Part shown: positions 26,801 to 36,543 of the stretch, piece by piece
Layout of the letters: each line of letters opens with the position of its first letter
How positions within the stretch are numbered: position 1 is the stretch's first letter
DNA from: Malus domestica
Taxonomy: Eukaryota > Streptophyta > Magnoliopsida > Rosales > Rosaceae
DNA: 64,000 bases
Reading direction: 5' to 3'
Assembly: GCF_042453785.1 (NCBI RefSeq)
Contig: NC_091671.1
Coordinates: 38,393,001 to 38,457,000, forward strand
Made by a program: the position numbers and the translations under genes
The notes under the pieces: generated by a model
What the model was told of the DNA's origin: nothing
What the model saw: only the letters and a program-made list of their open reading frames with translations
The model's database searches: none

Positions 26801-27196
26801 TAATCTCTGTATGCTGGCTGATTTTCCACCAGAAGGAAGGTTTGCTTACTCTTCAACTGTTGTATTTCAATGGAACTTCAGCTTTGTTGTTCTATTTTAA
26901 TTTTCTTTTTCCAAATATAGAATTAATAGGTCGTTGAAAATTGGATTATCATAGTTGTCTCTGGTTCTGAATGTGTTTGCAGTTACCCCGACATGGACCC
27001 AATGTTTGACAGTGAGCCATATAGTGATCTCAGTCTGCCTTCGGCATCACAGATGAGCAGTCCTTTATCTGATGGTTCGATGTTCGTGAGTTTTTCTGAA
27101 AGCAGTTACAATAGTGATCATGGTAGTGGCAACGAGGATGCTCGTTATGTAATTTATGATGAAAGCTCAGACGAGGTAGACTATGTGGCCGTGTAG
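23865..27196 (+). CDS. F-box/LRR-type protein, SKIP17-like
   Basis: Twelve exons: 23865-24161, 24820-24995, 25206-25400, 25483-25593, 25671-25756, 25832-25953, 26100-26164, 26241-26313, 26415-26477, 26576-26640, 26765-26839, 26983-27196. All phases agree and give 513 aa. Exon 1 is GC-rich and encodes MAKRPCPSQNPRAPNLNQL. The F-box-like segment is LAWALPPDLTIKVFSMLDTQ with the following LCYAAATCSMFYKCAMDPSCY. Leucine-rich repeats follow (RRLHLYNIERMDTVSLCGAL; LTSLAFRGFKL; KLKYVDFS; FLRHLDISNREGL). The C terminus is acidic and Ser-rich. F-box proteins are substrate receptors of SCF ubiquitin ligases; SKIP17 binds ASK/SKP1 proteins in Arabidopsis. The target is unknown. No damage is seen. Confidence 0.9.
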
Positions 27197-28493
27197 TAGA
27201 AAACCAAGCATGGCAGGGATTGAAATCTGTGGCCGCCAAATGGATCATGTACCTCTCTCTCTCACACACACACATGCAAATTAATAAGTTGCAGAGTGAT
27301 CTTTTTGGTGATTATTTTACATATTATTGCATGAGCTCATGCACTCATACAAGACGAAAGTTCTGCAAATTAGAGTAGGCTAACATGCTCGAGGTGTGCA
27401 TATCACACATGCATACATCTTGTAACAATGTCGGTGGTTCATACGTTGTTTTGAACTATCTCATCTCCCAATGATGCGTGGGATTTTAAATGATTCGTAG
27501 CGATAAATTAATCATCAGCTCTATTTATCTTGCACTTAATATTATCTGCATTGCACGACAATCTGTTAGTGATTTGCATTACTGATGGTTCTTTCTTTGT
27601 GATTCCTCTAACAGAGTGCCTTTTTGTGCCTACAAAGTGTATGATTTGAAGCCCTATACGAGATGTAGCTTCAACTATGATCGAAAAATAGGACTCGTGG
27701 ACACTAGGTGTACTGCCATCACCATCCTTGTCCATCTAACAACCTTATGTGGCCGAACCTAGGCAATCTCAATTTCGTATGGGAAGCTTCCTGGTGGGCT
27801 TGTTCTTTTCTCGTCCGCGTATCTTCCAGTATACAGAGTAAAGTGTCCCTTGAAGTATGCTGTTTCTATCATTTCTTTGATGTCAACATATATATTAGCC
27901 TATCCGTTGAGCATGAGTTCGTTTTGTACGGTAATTATTAAGATCTCTTAACTATTCACCAAAAGAAAAATCTCTTGAAACTGGTTTTATTGTATCTCAT
28001 GAATTTAGTTATCTTTCTTCATGCTCGCATTTACTGTTTACCAGAAATGTATCTCGGTCACCCCATGATCAAGACATTCATGGTCACTCGCTCTTTGATT
28101 TGATATCAACTTTTGAAGTCAAAATCATCGACGGGCGGCCAAAAAAGCAGGACCATGAGAGTTTTTTACACACAGGTGAAATTGTGCCAAAATTACCAAT
28201 TACCCAATATTCTGGTGTGGGGACGAATTTCAAATGGCATGTCTTGAGTTTGATTTTTGGCATTGGTGAATCACACAATGGTAGCCAGGAGAGACCGAAA
28301 TGACTCCGTAAGTCTTTCCGGCCCCCAAAAGATTAGACTATTGACGGAGCCAATAGCTGGATTCTATTTTTTCGGAAAAAAAAAAATTAGTTTGGTGTTG
28401 GGTGCATCCGCGGGAAGAATTTAGTGGGTGAAATTATCGTACCAAATAACGTAGTGTGTGTTTAGTGTGAATGTAAAGCAGAGCAGAGAAGCG
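27197..28493. other. 3' flank of the F-box gene and intergenic DNA
   Basis: Probable 3' UTR with ctctctctctcacacacacaca at 27252-27275. Further on there is no supported gene. 28,100-28,340 holds a short ORF without known domain, followed by a segment (gaaatgactccgtaagtctttccgg) resembling the SINE at 33028-33236. Confidence 0.4.
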
Positions 28494-28836
28494 ATGGCAA
28501 GTAGTGGCAGTGGCTAAGCATCGCTGCCCTACAGGCCGTACCGCCACCTCAGGATCCTCCCCGAAAGCGCCATGTCGTGCGTCAAATTCTCCAGCGACGG
28601 CGGCCTTCTGGCCTCGGCGTCGCTCGACAAGACCGTCATCCTCTAGTCCGCCTCCTCCCTAACCCTCCTTCGTCGCCTCTTCGGCCACCCCGAAGGCATC
28701 TCCAACCTCGCCTGGTCATCCGATGACCGCACCCTTCACATCTGGGACGCCCGTTCCCCCGTCGGCGAGTGCGTTAAGACCCTCCGTAGCCATTCCGACT
28801 GCATCTTCTGCGTCAATTTCAACCCCATTATCGAGT
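28494..28836 (+). pseudogene. WDR5-like WD40-repeat pseudogene (5' fragment)
   Basis: From ATGGCAAGTAGTGGC the frame resembles the N terminus of plant WDR5 (COMPASS subunit) proteins: CVKFSSDGGLLASASLDKTV, SSLTLLRRLFGHPEGISNLAW, SDDRTLHIWDARSPVGECVK, and an end at CIFCVNFNP. Two in-frame stops occur, TAA at 28515-28517 and TAG near 28644 where the family has the Trp of ILW. About nine residues seem missing before DDRTL. The remaining WD40 repeats are absent. The segment is unusually GC-rich for its surroundings and shows no intron, so a truncated retrocopy is possible. Confidence 0.85.
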
Positions 28837-29156
28837 GCATAATAGAATTTTCGTAGTCTTTTGCCTACTAAAGGACAAAAATCCATCCATCCCTTGGAGA
28901 AAATGCATCCTATTCACCGGTGCATTGTAGAATTTTCGTAGCCTTTTCGCTACCAAATTTCGGACTCACTATCGAACTAAGCAAAGGACTGCATGTGCGA
29001 GTTAGGCTAGTTTACCATTGCATGTTCGGCCCCTTGTATCCAGATTCGAATTTCATTTTTTTTAAATATCAAAATAGTAAAAAAAAAGAACAATACTTGA
29101 CTACTCAAAGATGAGTACGAACTCCTACTCAAAACTTTTAGTGTTTTAATTACAGA
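28837..29156. other. Intergenic, no gene seen
   Basis: Contains an imperfect direct repeat (tgcataatagaattttcgtag at about 28836 and tgcattgtagaattttcgtag at about 28921) just after the pseudogene. Confidence 0.4.
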
Positions 29157-29421
29157 GCTTTGTGCTTATGATCAAAACCGTTCATATTATGAATCACACT
29201 GTAAATATCATCTCTGCAAAAAAATAAATTAAAACTAAGGTCGTTTAGTTAATCTATTATAGCAAATACATCGATAGTTCGTAATGCTTTTACCAATACC
29301 GTTAATTTGTTTTTAAACAATTTGATGACTAAACGACCTTAGTTTTAATTGATATTTTTGCAGAGACGATCTTTATAGGATGATTTATAATATGAACGGT
29401 TTTGATTATAAACATTAAGTT
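29157..29421. mobile_element. Palindromic MITE (about 265 bp)
   Basis: The left arm tttgtgcttatgatcaaaacc...catctctgc pairs with gcagagacgatc...ggttttgattataaac. The inner block aaactaaggtcgtttagtta pairs with tgactaaacgaccttagttt. There is no ORF. Confidence 0.75.
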
Positions 29422-29578
29422 TTATAAATTGACAACGAATAATTTTGAGAAATTTAAGTATAAGTTACTACTCATTTTTCAGTCGTCCAGTTCAAAAAGA
29501 AAAGGGGAAAATAGAGTAACAAGCAAAGCATTATTATATAGCAAACAGATATTTTGCTTACGATGACATTATGACAAA

Positions 29579-30597
29579 ATGGGAACTCTATCTCTCTCCC
29601 CTCTTCTCTCCCTCCATTCTCCACCACGACCCCGTCTCACCTCTGCACAAACCCATCTCTGCAACCCCGTCTCCGGCCCACACATCTCCGTAACTTATCC
29701 GAAGCCGACGAGATTTCGCAGCGAAAATGTCGTCGTCTTTGGCAGCAATTCAATCGACCCGAAAGAGTCGCAGTTCTTGGACGAAGACGGAGTTGTGGAT
29801 GACATGGATGGCTACATGAACTACCTTTCTCTTGAATACGACTCCGTTTGGGACACCAAGCCATCCTGGTGAGCCCTTCACCCTCTCCCCGCTCTTCCCT
29901 ATTTTCCTGTTGCTTGTTCTAAATAAGGTTTTTCGTTTTGTTTTGGACCGGTTCTGTTCGGTTCGGTTTTTATTGTGTTCGTCTTAGCTTGGGGACGTTG
30001 TTGGAATTGAATTTCAGGTTACCCAGTTAAGGGTCTGTTCGGGAATGCTAATCTAGAAAGCACTTTTGCTCATAAGAGCATTTGTTAAAAGCACGTCACT
30101 TCTTCGGAAAAACACTACTTCCAAAGTGCTTTTATACAAGAGACGCGCTTTTGGTTATTTGAAAAACACTTATAAGTCATTTTAAAATTACTTCCAAACA
30201 AACCCGAAAGAGAAATAACAAGGTTCTCTGGTTAATCTCAGGTGTCAGCCATGGACAATTACGCTGACTGGAGTGGTAGTGATTGGTGGTAGCTGGTTGA
30301 TTCTGCACTCAGTAGTCGTGACAATCTTGGCAACCTTACTAATTAGCACTTGGTGGTACATCTTTCTCTATTCTTACCCTAAGGTATGTTGGCATCACTC
30401 CCTCTATTCTTTGTTTTCTTGTTTTCTCCTCGGTGCGACGGGCAAATACGCTACCCTAGTCAACTGGCATAACCCACGCATGCGTCTAAATTTACTGTCT
30501 TTTTCGTTTCCAGGCGTATGCGGATATGATTGCCGAGCGGCGGAGCAAGGTGAACAATGGCGTTGAAGACACTTTTGGTTTTGGGAAGAGCCAATGA
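29579..30597 (+). CDS. Small plastid-type membrane protein (DUF6737-like)
   Basis: Three exons: 29579-29868, 30242-30383 and 30514-30597, giving 171 aa. The N terminus is Ser/Pro/Arg-rich and lacks acidic residues (MGTLSLSPLLSLHSPPRPRL), as in chloroplast transit peptides. The mature part has an acidic stretch (DEDGVVDDMDGY), the motif WCQPWTITLTG, two predicted membrane segments (VVVIGGSWLILHSVVVTILA and ATLLISTWWYIFLYSY), and a C-terminal AYADMIAERR tail. The WCQPW-two-helix core resembles a short cyanobacterial and plastid family that I recall as DUF6737. The biochemical function is unknown. Intron 1 holds a MITE. Confidence 0.75.
30028..30208. mobile_element. hAT-like MITE in intron 1 of the DUF6737-like gene
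   Basis: The left end gggtctgttcgggaatgct and the right end acttccaaacaaacccgaa are imperfect inverted repeats. The interior has agcacttttgc and aaagtgctttta. It is related in structure to 4206-4442. Confidence 0.6.
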
Positions 30598-30805
30598 TCT
30601 TTGTTCTCTCTATATCTCTCTCCATGCTTCACAATGTTTGTAAAACAATCTTAATTTTAAGGAATATAACTACGAGATGTTAAATCCAGATGAATATGGA
30701 TTAACGATTTCAATTGAATTAAAGATGCGAGCTAACTACATAACAAAGTTTCAGTTTGATTGTGCACTGAAAAAATTCACACGAATATATACATGACTAG
30801 ATTTT

Positions 30806-32681
30806 CTATGGAGCCGGCATTATCAGAAACCTTTCCTCCAAAACCTGATTTCCGCTAGAGGCCGCCCTCTCCTCCGATGCTAGCAGAGACTGCAAGTCGC
30901 TACCATTAGCCAAGCTGTTGAACTCCACAGCTTTTGAAGGCATGGCTGGGTAGCGTCGTTGGCAAAAGGTCATCAATCTCTTGATTGACTGCAAGTATTT
31001 CCGAGTTGTCTCATCATTCATGATATGAGCCACACTGTTGGTGTAAATCTTCTCACGGGCAGAACGTTCGTGGATACCAACCATAGTGACACCAATTGGC
31101 CACGGGGCGTTCCCAATAGCCAGCTTGATGTACTGATCCATTGCAGCTAGGTAGTCTCGCTTCATGCAGCACCGAACCACCACCATCAACGCTATGCGAA
31201 TATCATCTTGAAGGATCTGCAAATCGAATACAACAATTCAATGCTCCATATCCAAAAATCAAATGAACTAAAGGGTGGTTTGGGAGTGAGGTGCTTAAAA
31301 AAAAAAAGCACCCATGAAAAAAAGCTGTGAAGGTTTTAGGGGCTTAGTAAACTGAAAAAAAAAAAGCTTATTTTGGAAGCTGCTGTAAGAATAAGCTGAA
31401 ATCAAAAGAAAAAGCTGAAATTGCTATTTGCAGCTTTGGAAAACTGCCTTTTTTTCAAAGCACACGGAGTTACAGCGCTTCTTTAATGAAAATACCCCCT
31501 ATTAGATTGTTTTTTTTCCAAAAGCACTTTTACAAAAAAGTTTACCATATAGATTTATTTCACAGCCGTTTATTCTCACAGCAAGTTTTTTTTCAAAGCA
31601 TAGCAATACCAAACCTGCCCTAAAACTATACAATCCAAAGAGAACTACAACACTTAAAAAGCACAGGGTTTTGACATTCTAAGCTCAATTGTGAGAAAAA
31701 TGTACACCTAAGAGCATACCTTCGAGTTCTATTTCCGAGTTCTTTTCGCGGAATGTATATAAGTTGAGCACGATGCGATTGGTCACTGAGCTAAATATAA
31801 TCGAAAGAGAATGAAAACACATAAAGCAGTAATCAATTTACCTTCTTCCTGCAGAACTTGAACAGAGGATGCAAGTAGCGGGCACATTGCTTGAATGTAG
31901 CAACCATGGACTTCCCCTTAGCAGTTCTCCTCTCCGCATCCGGCATCTCGCGCAGCTCCTGGTTCCATTCATTCAACAGCTTCTTGAAGAACACCAAGAT
32001 CTTATCTTCATCACACAGCTCCTCGAAATTCGTCTTCATTCGCTTCAAATCCTTATCAGCATCGACGCCGCTCGAGCACCCATCTGCGCTCAAATCGTCT
32101 TCCCGGACCCCGCCCTCACCATCTTCCACGCCACCATCAACCTCCGTCTTCTGCCGCTTGCTCACAAGCCCCGACTTCTGCCGCTTCCTCAGCTCCGCAA
32201 TGTCGCGAAGGAAATCGTTCGTCTGCCCCTCCGTCATGTCGCTGTCGACCTCGAACAGACCAGCCTTCAACACGTACTTAAGCCGGTCGAGCCGGGCGTC
32301 ATCATCCTCGCCGAAGAGAGTGATCGGCTGCTTGAGGAACCGGAGCCGGCGGACGACCTCCTGTTTCGGAAGGTTCATATTGTCGATGTTCTGCTCATCG
32401 GTTAAAGACTTCGACGCGGTGGCATTGGAGGATGCGTTGGCGGAGGAAGAGGCTGCGGCGGAATTGGAATTCGAATTAGCGGCGGAAGAGTCGTTTGCGG
32501 AGGCGGTGTTGGAGGCGGCGGCTTGGCGCTGGGCTTTGGCTTCTAATTCGCGCTTCTCTTGCTCCCGAAGCTTCTGGATTTGCTTCTGCTCGATCTCGGA
32601 GCGCTTGAAGAATCGTTTGCCGCCGGTGTCTTCTTTGAGCCTCTGCCGTTTCTTGGCGATTTCTTCCTTCAGCAGGTCCAT
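30806..32681 (-). CDS. PRP18: Pre-mRNA-splicing factor 18 (PRP18)
   Basis: Two exons on the minus strand: 32681-31842 (280 codons) and 31216-30806 (136 codons plus TAG), phase 0, giving 416 aa, close to known plant PRP18. The N terminus MDLLKEEIAKKRQRLKEDTG leads into a basic coiled-coil stretch (EIEQKQIQKLREQEKREL) and an Ala/Ser/Asn low-complexity linker (residues about 55-92). A PRP4-like splicing motif follows (PKQEVVRRLRFLKQPITLFG, about 105-125). The C-terminal Prp18 domain (about 235-395) has EDKILVFFKKLLNEWNQEL, ARYLHPLFKFCRKK, AIGNAPWPIGVTMVGIHERS and NDETTRKYLQSIKRLMTFCQ. PRP18 stabilises 5' exon-U5 contacts for the second step of splicing. The intron contains a MITE. The gene appears intact. 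Confidence 0.96.
31272..31622. mobile_element. hAT-like MITE in the PRP18 intron
   Basis: The left end agggtggtttgggagtg pairs with the right end taccaaacctgccct. The interior contains several aaaaaagc/gctttttt motifs. The flanks show ctaa on the left and taaaac on the right, so the target duplication is unclear. Confidence 0.65.
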
Positions 32682-33027
32682 CTAGGGTTTTGAATGGGAT
32701 TTCGAATTTAGGGAAGAAGACGATGATTTGATTTTCCTGAATTAAATAGATCGATAAAAAGATAAATACTTTTTGGTGTGGGTTAACGGAGCGCAATTTA
32801 GGTTTTCGGTTCGGGTCTAAAATAACCCAATGAGAAAATTGCATGAATGGCACTTGAACAAAATCCTTTTATGAATGAACCACCCAAATTTCACATTGTT
32901 TCACAATTGGCACCCATACTTAAGGGCATTCTCATCATTTTGTACAACTGGGTCACTCGAAGTTGGATCTATTTACGAAATGTTCTTCATCTACTAAGTA
33001 TGATAGGTGAAATGTTCTTCATCTACA

Positions 33028-33236
33028 ACCACGAGCTAGTGATTCAGTGGTAAATGACAGATTGCGAGAGTTCTTTCGAATTAAAAATTGGTGGTCTTGG
33101 GTTCGAAACACACTGCTAGTGTGGAAGCCAAACTTGTGACCAGGGGGAGGCTGAAATATCTCTGTGAGTCTTCTCGACCCAAAAAATAGTGGATAATTGT
33201 GGCTTGCCACCAGTTGTTCCCCTTTTAGAAAAAAAA
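33028..33236 (+). mobile_element. tRNA-derived SINE with 17-bp target duplication
   Basis: A-box-like tagtgattcagtgg starts near 33037. The B box ggttcgaaac is at 33100-33109. The 3' part contains ggaggctgaaatatctctgtg and the element ends in an A-run. Target duplications aatgttcttcatctaca (33011-33027) and aatgttcttcatttaca (33237-33253) differ at one base. Confidence 0.85.
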
Positions 33237-33715
33237 AATGTTCTTCATTTACATAGATTTTAATGTAAAACAACACCATTTTAATTTTTATATATATACA
33301 AGCCCTTTATGCAAAGAGATCCCCATTTTTTGAAAAAAAAATAAGGATTAAGTGTGGGGCTCACTCCACATCGAATTTCAACGATCCAAACCGTTTAATT
33401 TGTTAGTCTCAATTCATAGATCATAGGGGAGGCTGAAATGTCTTTGTGAGTCTTCCCGACCATCAAAAGGGGTAGATAACTGTGGCTTGTCACCAGTTGT
33501 TCACCTTTTAAAAAACAAATGTTCTTCATTTACATAGATTTTAATGTAAAACAACACCATTTTAATTTATATATATACAACCCCTTTATGCAAAGGGATA
33601 CCCATTTTTTGAAAAAAAAAAATAGGGATTAAGTGTGGGGCTCACTTCACATCGAATTTTAATGATCCGAATCATCTGTTTTATTAGTCTCGATTTATAG
33701 ATCATCTTTGCAAAA
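33140..33715 (+). repeat. 260-290-bp tandem duplication of SINE tail plus adjoining MITE
   Basis: Segments of about 33140-33425 and 33426-33715 share, in order, ggaggctgaaat, accagttgttc, the atgttcttcatttacataga block, aacaacaccattttaatt, ccctttatgcaaag, ccattttttgaaaa and gtgtggggctcac. Confidence 0.8.
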
Positions 33716-33953
33716 ATTCAATTTAATCTGAAACCATTTGCCTATTTAATTATTAAAATCAAATTTCATTGTTTCTTATATAACAAAGTATTCATTCATT
33801 TCTTTGAACCCAATTAGATGTGTTAAATATTTCTGATTTGACTAATATTTTGTAAGGATGATCTATGAGGTACAACTTAAAAAATAGACGATTCAGATCG
33901 TTAAAGTTCGATGTGGTGACCTCACAACTAATCTCCATTTTTATAAAAAAAAA

Positions 33954-34946
33954 AGGTAAATTACATAGTAGCCCCTCAAGTTTGAAGTCTATTTGCAATC
34001 TTATACAACATCTTTAAAACATTTCACTTTCATACCTCAAGTACTATTTTATTTCAATTACATACAACCGTTACATTTTCCATCCATGGATCTGTTAAAT
34101 GCTGACGTGGCTGCCACATATATGCCATGTGGTTGCCAAATGTTTGCCATGTGGCAAATAAAATAATTTTTTAAAAAAAAACCTGAATATGGAAGGAAAA
34201 AAAAAAAAAAGGGACCGAACCCTTGCAACCCAGAAGAAGAAGGAGGAAGAAGAAGAAGAGAAGAAGAAAGAGGAGGAGGAGGAAGAAGAAGAAGAAGAAG
34301 AAAAAAAAAGAAAAAAAAAAGAAAGGGACCGAACCCAGAAGAAGAAGGAGGAAGAAGAAGAAGAGAAGAAGAAAGATGAGGAGGGGGAAGAAGAAGAAGA
34401 AGAAGAAAAAAAAAAGAAAAAGAAAAAAAGAAAGGGACCGAACCCAGAAGAAGAAGGAGGAAGAAGAAGAAGAAGAAGAAGAAGAAGAAGAAGAAAAAAA
34501 AAAAGGGATCGAACCCAGAAGAAGAAGAAGAAGAAAGAGAAAAAAAAAAGTACTGGCACACATGTTTTAAAAAAAATAAATAAAAAATTATTTTATTTGC
34601 CACGTGGCAGACATTTGGCAGCCACGTGGCATATATGTGGTAGCCACATCAGAAGAAGAAGAACAAAAAAAAAAGGGATCGAACCCAGAAGAAGAAGAAG
34701 AAGAAAGAGAAAAAAAAAAGTAGTGGCAGACATGTTTTAAAAAAAATAAATAAAAATTATTTTATTTGCCACGTGGCATATATGTGGTAGCCACATCAGC
34801 ATTTAACAGATCCATGGATGGAAAATGTAACGGTTGTATGAAATTGAAATAAAATAGTACTTGAGGTATGAAAGTGAAATGTTTTAAAGATGTTGTATAA
34901 GATTATAATAGACCTCAAACCTGAGGGGCTACTATGTAATTTACCA
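33954..34946. mobile_element. Nested MITE with GAA-rich interior
   Basis: The left end ggtaaattacatagtagccc and the right end gggctactatgtaatttacc are inverted repeats. Pairing continues for about 200 bp, through accgttacattttccatcca and its inverse and the gccacgtggca blocks. It is inserted in a poly-A run, so the target duplication is probably a run of A. It has no transposase. Confidence 0.85.
34189..34735 (+). repeat. Purine-rich GAA minisatellite inside the nested MITE
   Basis: A unit beginning aaagggaccgaacccagaag followed by (GAA/GGA)n and an A/G tract recurs about five times. Long ORFs on both strands here (Glu/Lys-rich plus, Phe/Leu/Ser-rich minus) are consequences of the repeat and are not genes. 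Confidence 0.9.
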
Positions 34947-35277
34947 AAAAAAAATGAAGATCTCTTCCTTTAAAGGCTTCATATATATATATATATATAA
35001 AACACATGAAAAATTAGTAACTAAAATACAGAACTTTAATTCTCATAATTTATTAATTCATGAAAATAAAAAATAAATATAATTTCAAAGTAATAAAATC
35101 AAAACTCAGAATATTTTACCTCTATGTTGTGCCTTGTTTAACAACGAAAATGACGAGAATGCTTTATGAAAAAGGCACACATTCATGACACGTACCGATG
35201 TTTAACAGAAAAGTGGATTTAATTGCATGAAGGTGGCAAATTGTAAACAGCATGAAAAATGAGCACTTAAGTGTTAA

Positions 35278-35877
35278 GAGTAAACAATCATTTAACCCCC
35301 TAAACTATCATGTGAGTATCAATTTCCCCCTGAACTATTTTTTCAGCCAATTGACCCCCTAAACTATGTTAAAGTGGCCAATTCACCCCCTACCGTTAAG
35401 TATCTTTAACTCCATCTAATTTTCTGTTAGAAAGTGTCATGTGCTTGGCACATGACCACCTTTTTACATTTTTTGTCTAAATCTTTACAAAGAAAATATA
35501 TAAAACAAATATTAAAAAAAAAACATACAAACCCTAAACTTAATCATTCAAAATAATAGAAAAAGTACGGCTTTTTATATTAACACCTTACAAAATGTTG
35601 AATGCACCATATATTAAAATTTAATATTAAATGACTTATTTACTCCACTATGCAATGACAATTTTGACCTTATTAGGTTTTAAAAAAAATAAAATTTTAT
35701 AAATACACCCAAAATCACTTTTAACGTATTATTTATTTTCTCAACTATCAAAACCCTCTCATCCTCCATTGTTGGACAAAACCCTAACCAATGAAACTAC
35801 AAACATGTTGATTGAGACAAATTGTTTTGACAAATGAAACACGAAATCGATGTTTCTGAAGCTTCACATGAGATAAG
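35278..35877. repeat. Left inverted arm of the fold-back element
   Basis: Pairs with about 52706-53307. Shared blocks include cccctaccgttaag, gtcatgtgcttggcacatga, aatgacttatttactccac, aaccctaaccaatgaaac and cgatgtttctgaagcttcac. It ends with ataag, the left copy of the retroelement's target duplication. Confidence 0.9.
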
Positions 35878-36463
35878 TGTAGACATCGAAATTTTGGTAA
35901 ATAAATGTTGACCGATAAATCAAAGTTTCAACGCTCATATATTACATAAATTTTACACGTAGCATATGACTCGATGAAAAATTGAAATGAGTCGGAAAAG
36001 CCATCAAACAGGACACGTGTCAACACCTGGCAGAAACGACTTATTTCATCTGGAATATTATATTCAAAATTAGGCCTTGGAAAATTCTATAAATAGAAGC
36101 CAATTTCATTCATTTTAGGACAAATTCATATTACACCTTGAAGCTCTGAAGCTCTGAAACTCCGAAGCTCTCAAGCATCCAGGTTCCCGAAGAATCAAGA
36201 AAGCCTTCTTCGTTCTTCGTTCCTTGAAGATCTGCTCAAATCCACATTCAAGATCAAGCTCAACGGCCCTTGAAGAACGTTCATCCTTAGATCAAGCCCA
36301 AATGCCCTTTGGATCAATCACACATCCACAAATCAACACTTTACGGAGATCGAATCAGAGGATCAAATTTGAAAGAGATTGTAACTCAAAATCATCAAAT
36401 ACAAATATTATTTTGTGCACGTTGTTCTTGTCTCTTTCGTTTCAGGAAAATTTCGTGTTCACA
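35878..36463 (+). repeat. 5' LTR (586 bp)
   Basis: Starts tgtagacatcgaaattttgg and ends cgtgttcaca. Contains a TATA-like ctataaatagaagcc. It carries only a few copies of the ttcaagatcaagc... subrepeat, which explains why it is shorter than the 3' LTR. Confidence 0.9.
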
Positions 36464-36488
36464 AATTTGGCACGCCCGGTGGGACAAT
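36464..36488 (+). other. Putative primer-binding site
   Basis: The first bases after the 5' LTR read aatttggcacgcccggtggg, of the form seen after LTRs of plant gypsy-type elements. The tRNA used is not assigned. Confidence 0.6.
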
Positions 36489-36543
36489 CTCTACCTCTCA
36501 TCTTTTTCTCCGTTCAACAAATTCAAGCCCACTTCCAAAATCA

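Larger units (their letters stand above)
33585..34980. mobile_element. MITE of the ctttaaagg family, split by a nested element
   Basis: Sequence typical of the family (cccctttatgcaaaggga, ccattttttgaaaa, gtgtggggctcac) occurs on the left. The inverse (gatgtggtgacctcac, aatctccatttttat, A-run) stops at 33953. It resumes after 34946 with an A-run, gaagatctcttcctttaaagg. Removing 33954-34946 restores one continuous right end. Confidence 0.6.

Noticed and set aside
31869..32685. Plus-strand ORFs of 178 and 264 codons
   Set aside because: Antisense shadows of PRP18 exon 1; Ser/Arg composition follows from the coding strand.
33028..33110. Possible tRNA gene
   Set aside because: A and B boxes are present, but no cloverleaf can be drawn, and the unit has a SINE tail, A-run and target duplication.
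34189..34740. Long Glu/Lys-rich ORFs (plus) and Phe/Leu/Ser-rich ORFs (minus)
   Set aside because: Produced by the GAA/poly-A minisatellite; all frames are open for compositional reasons.
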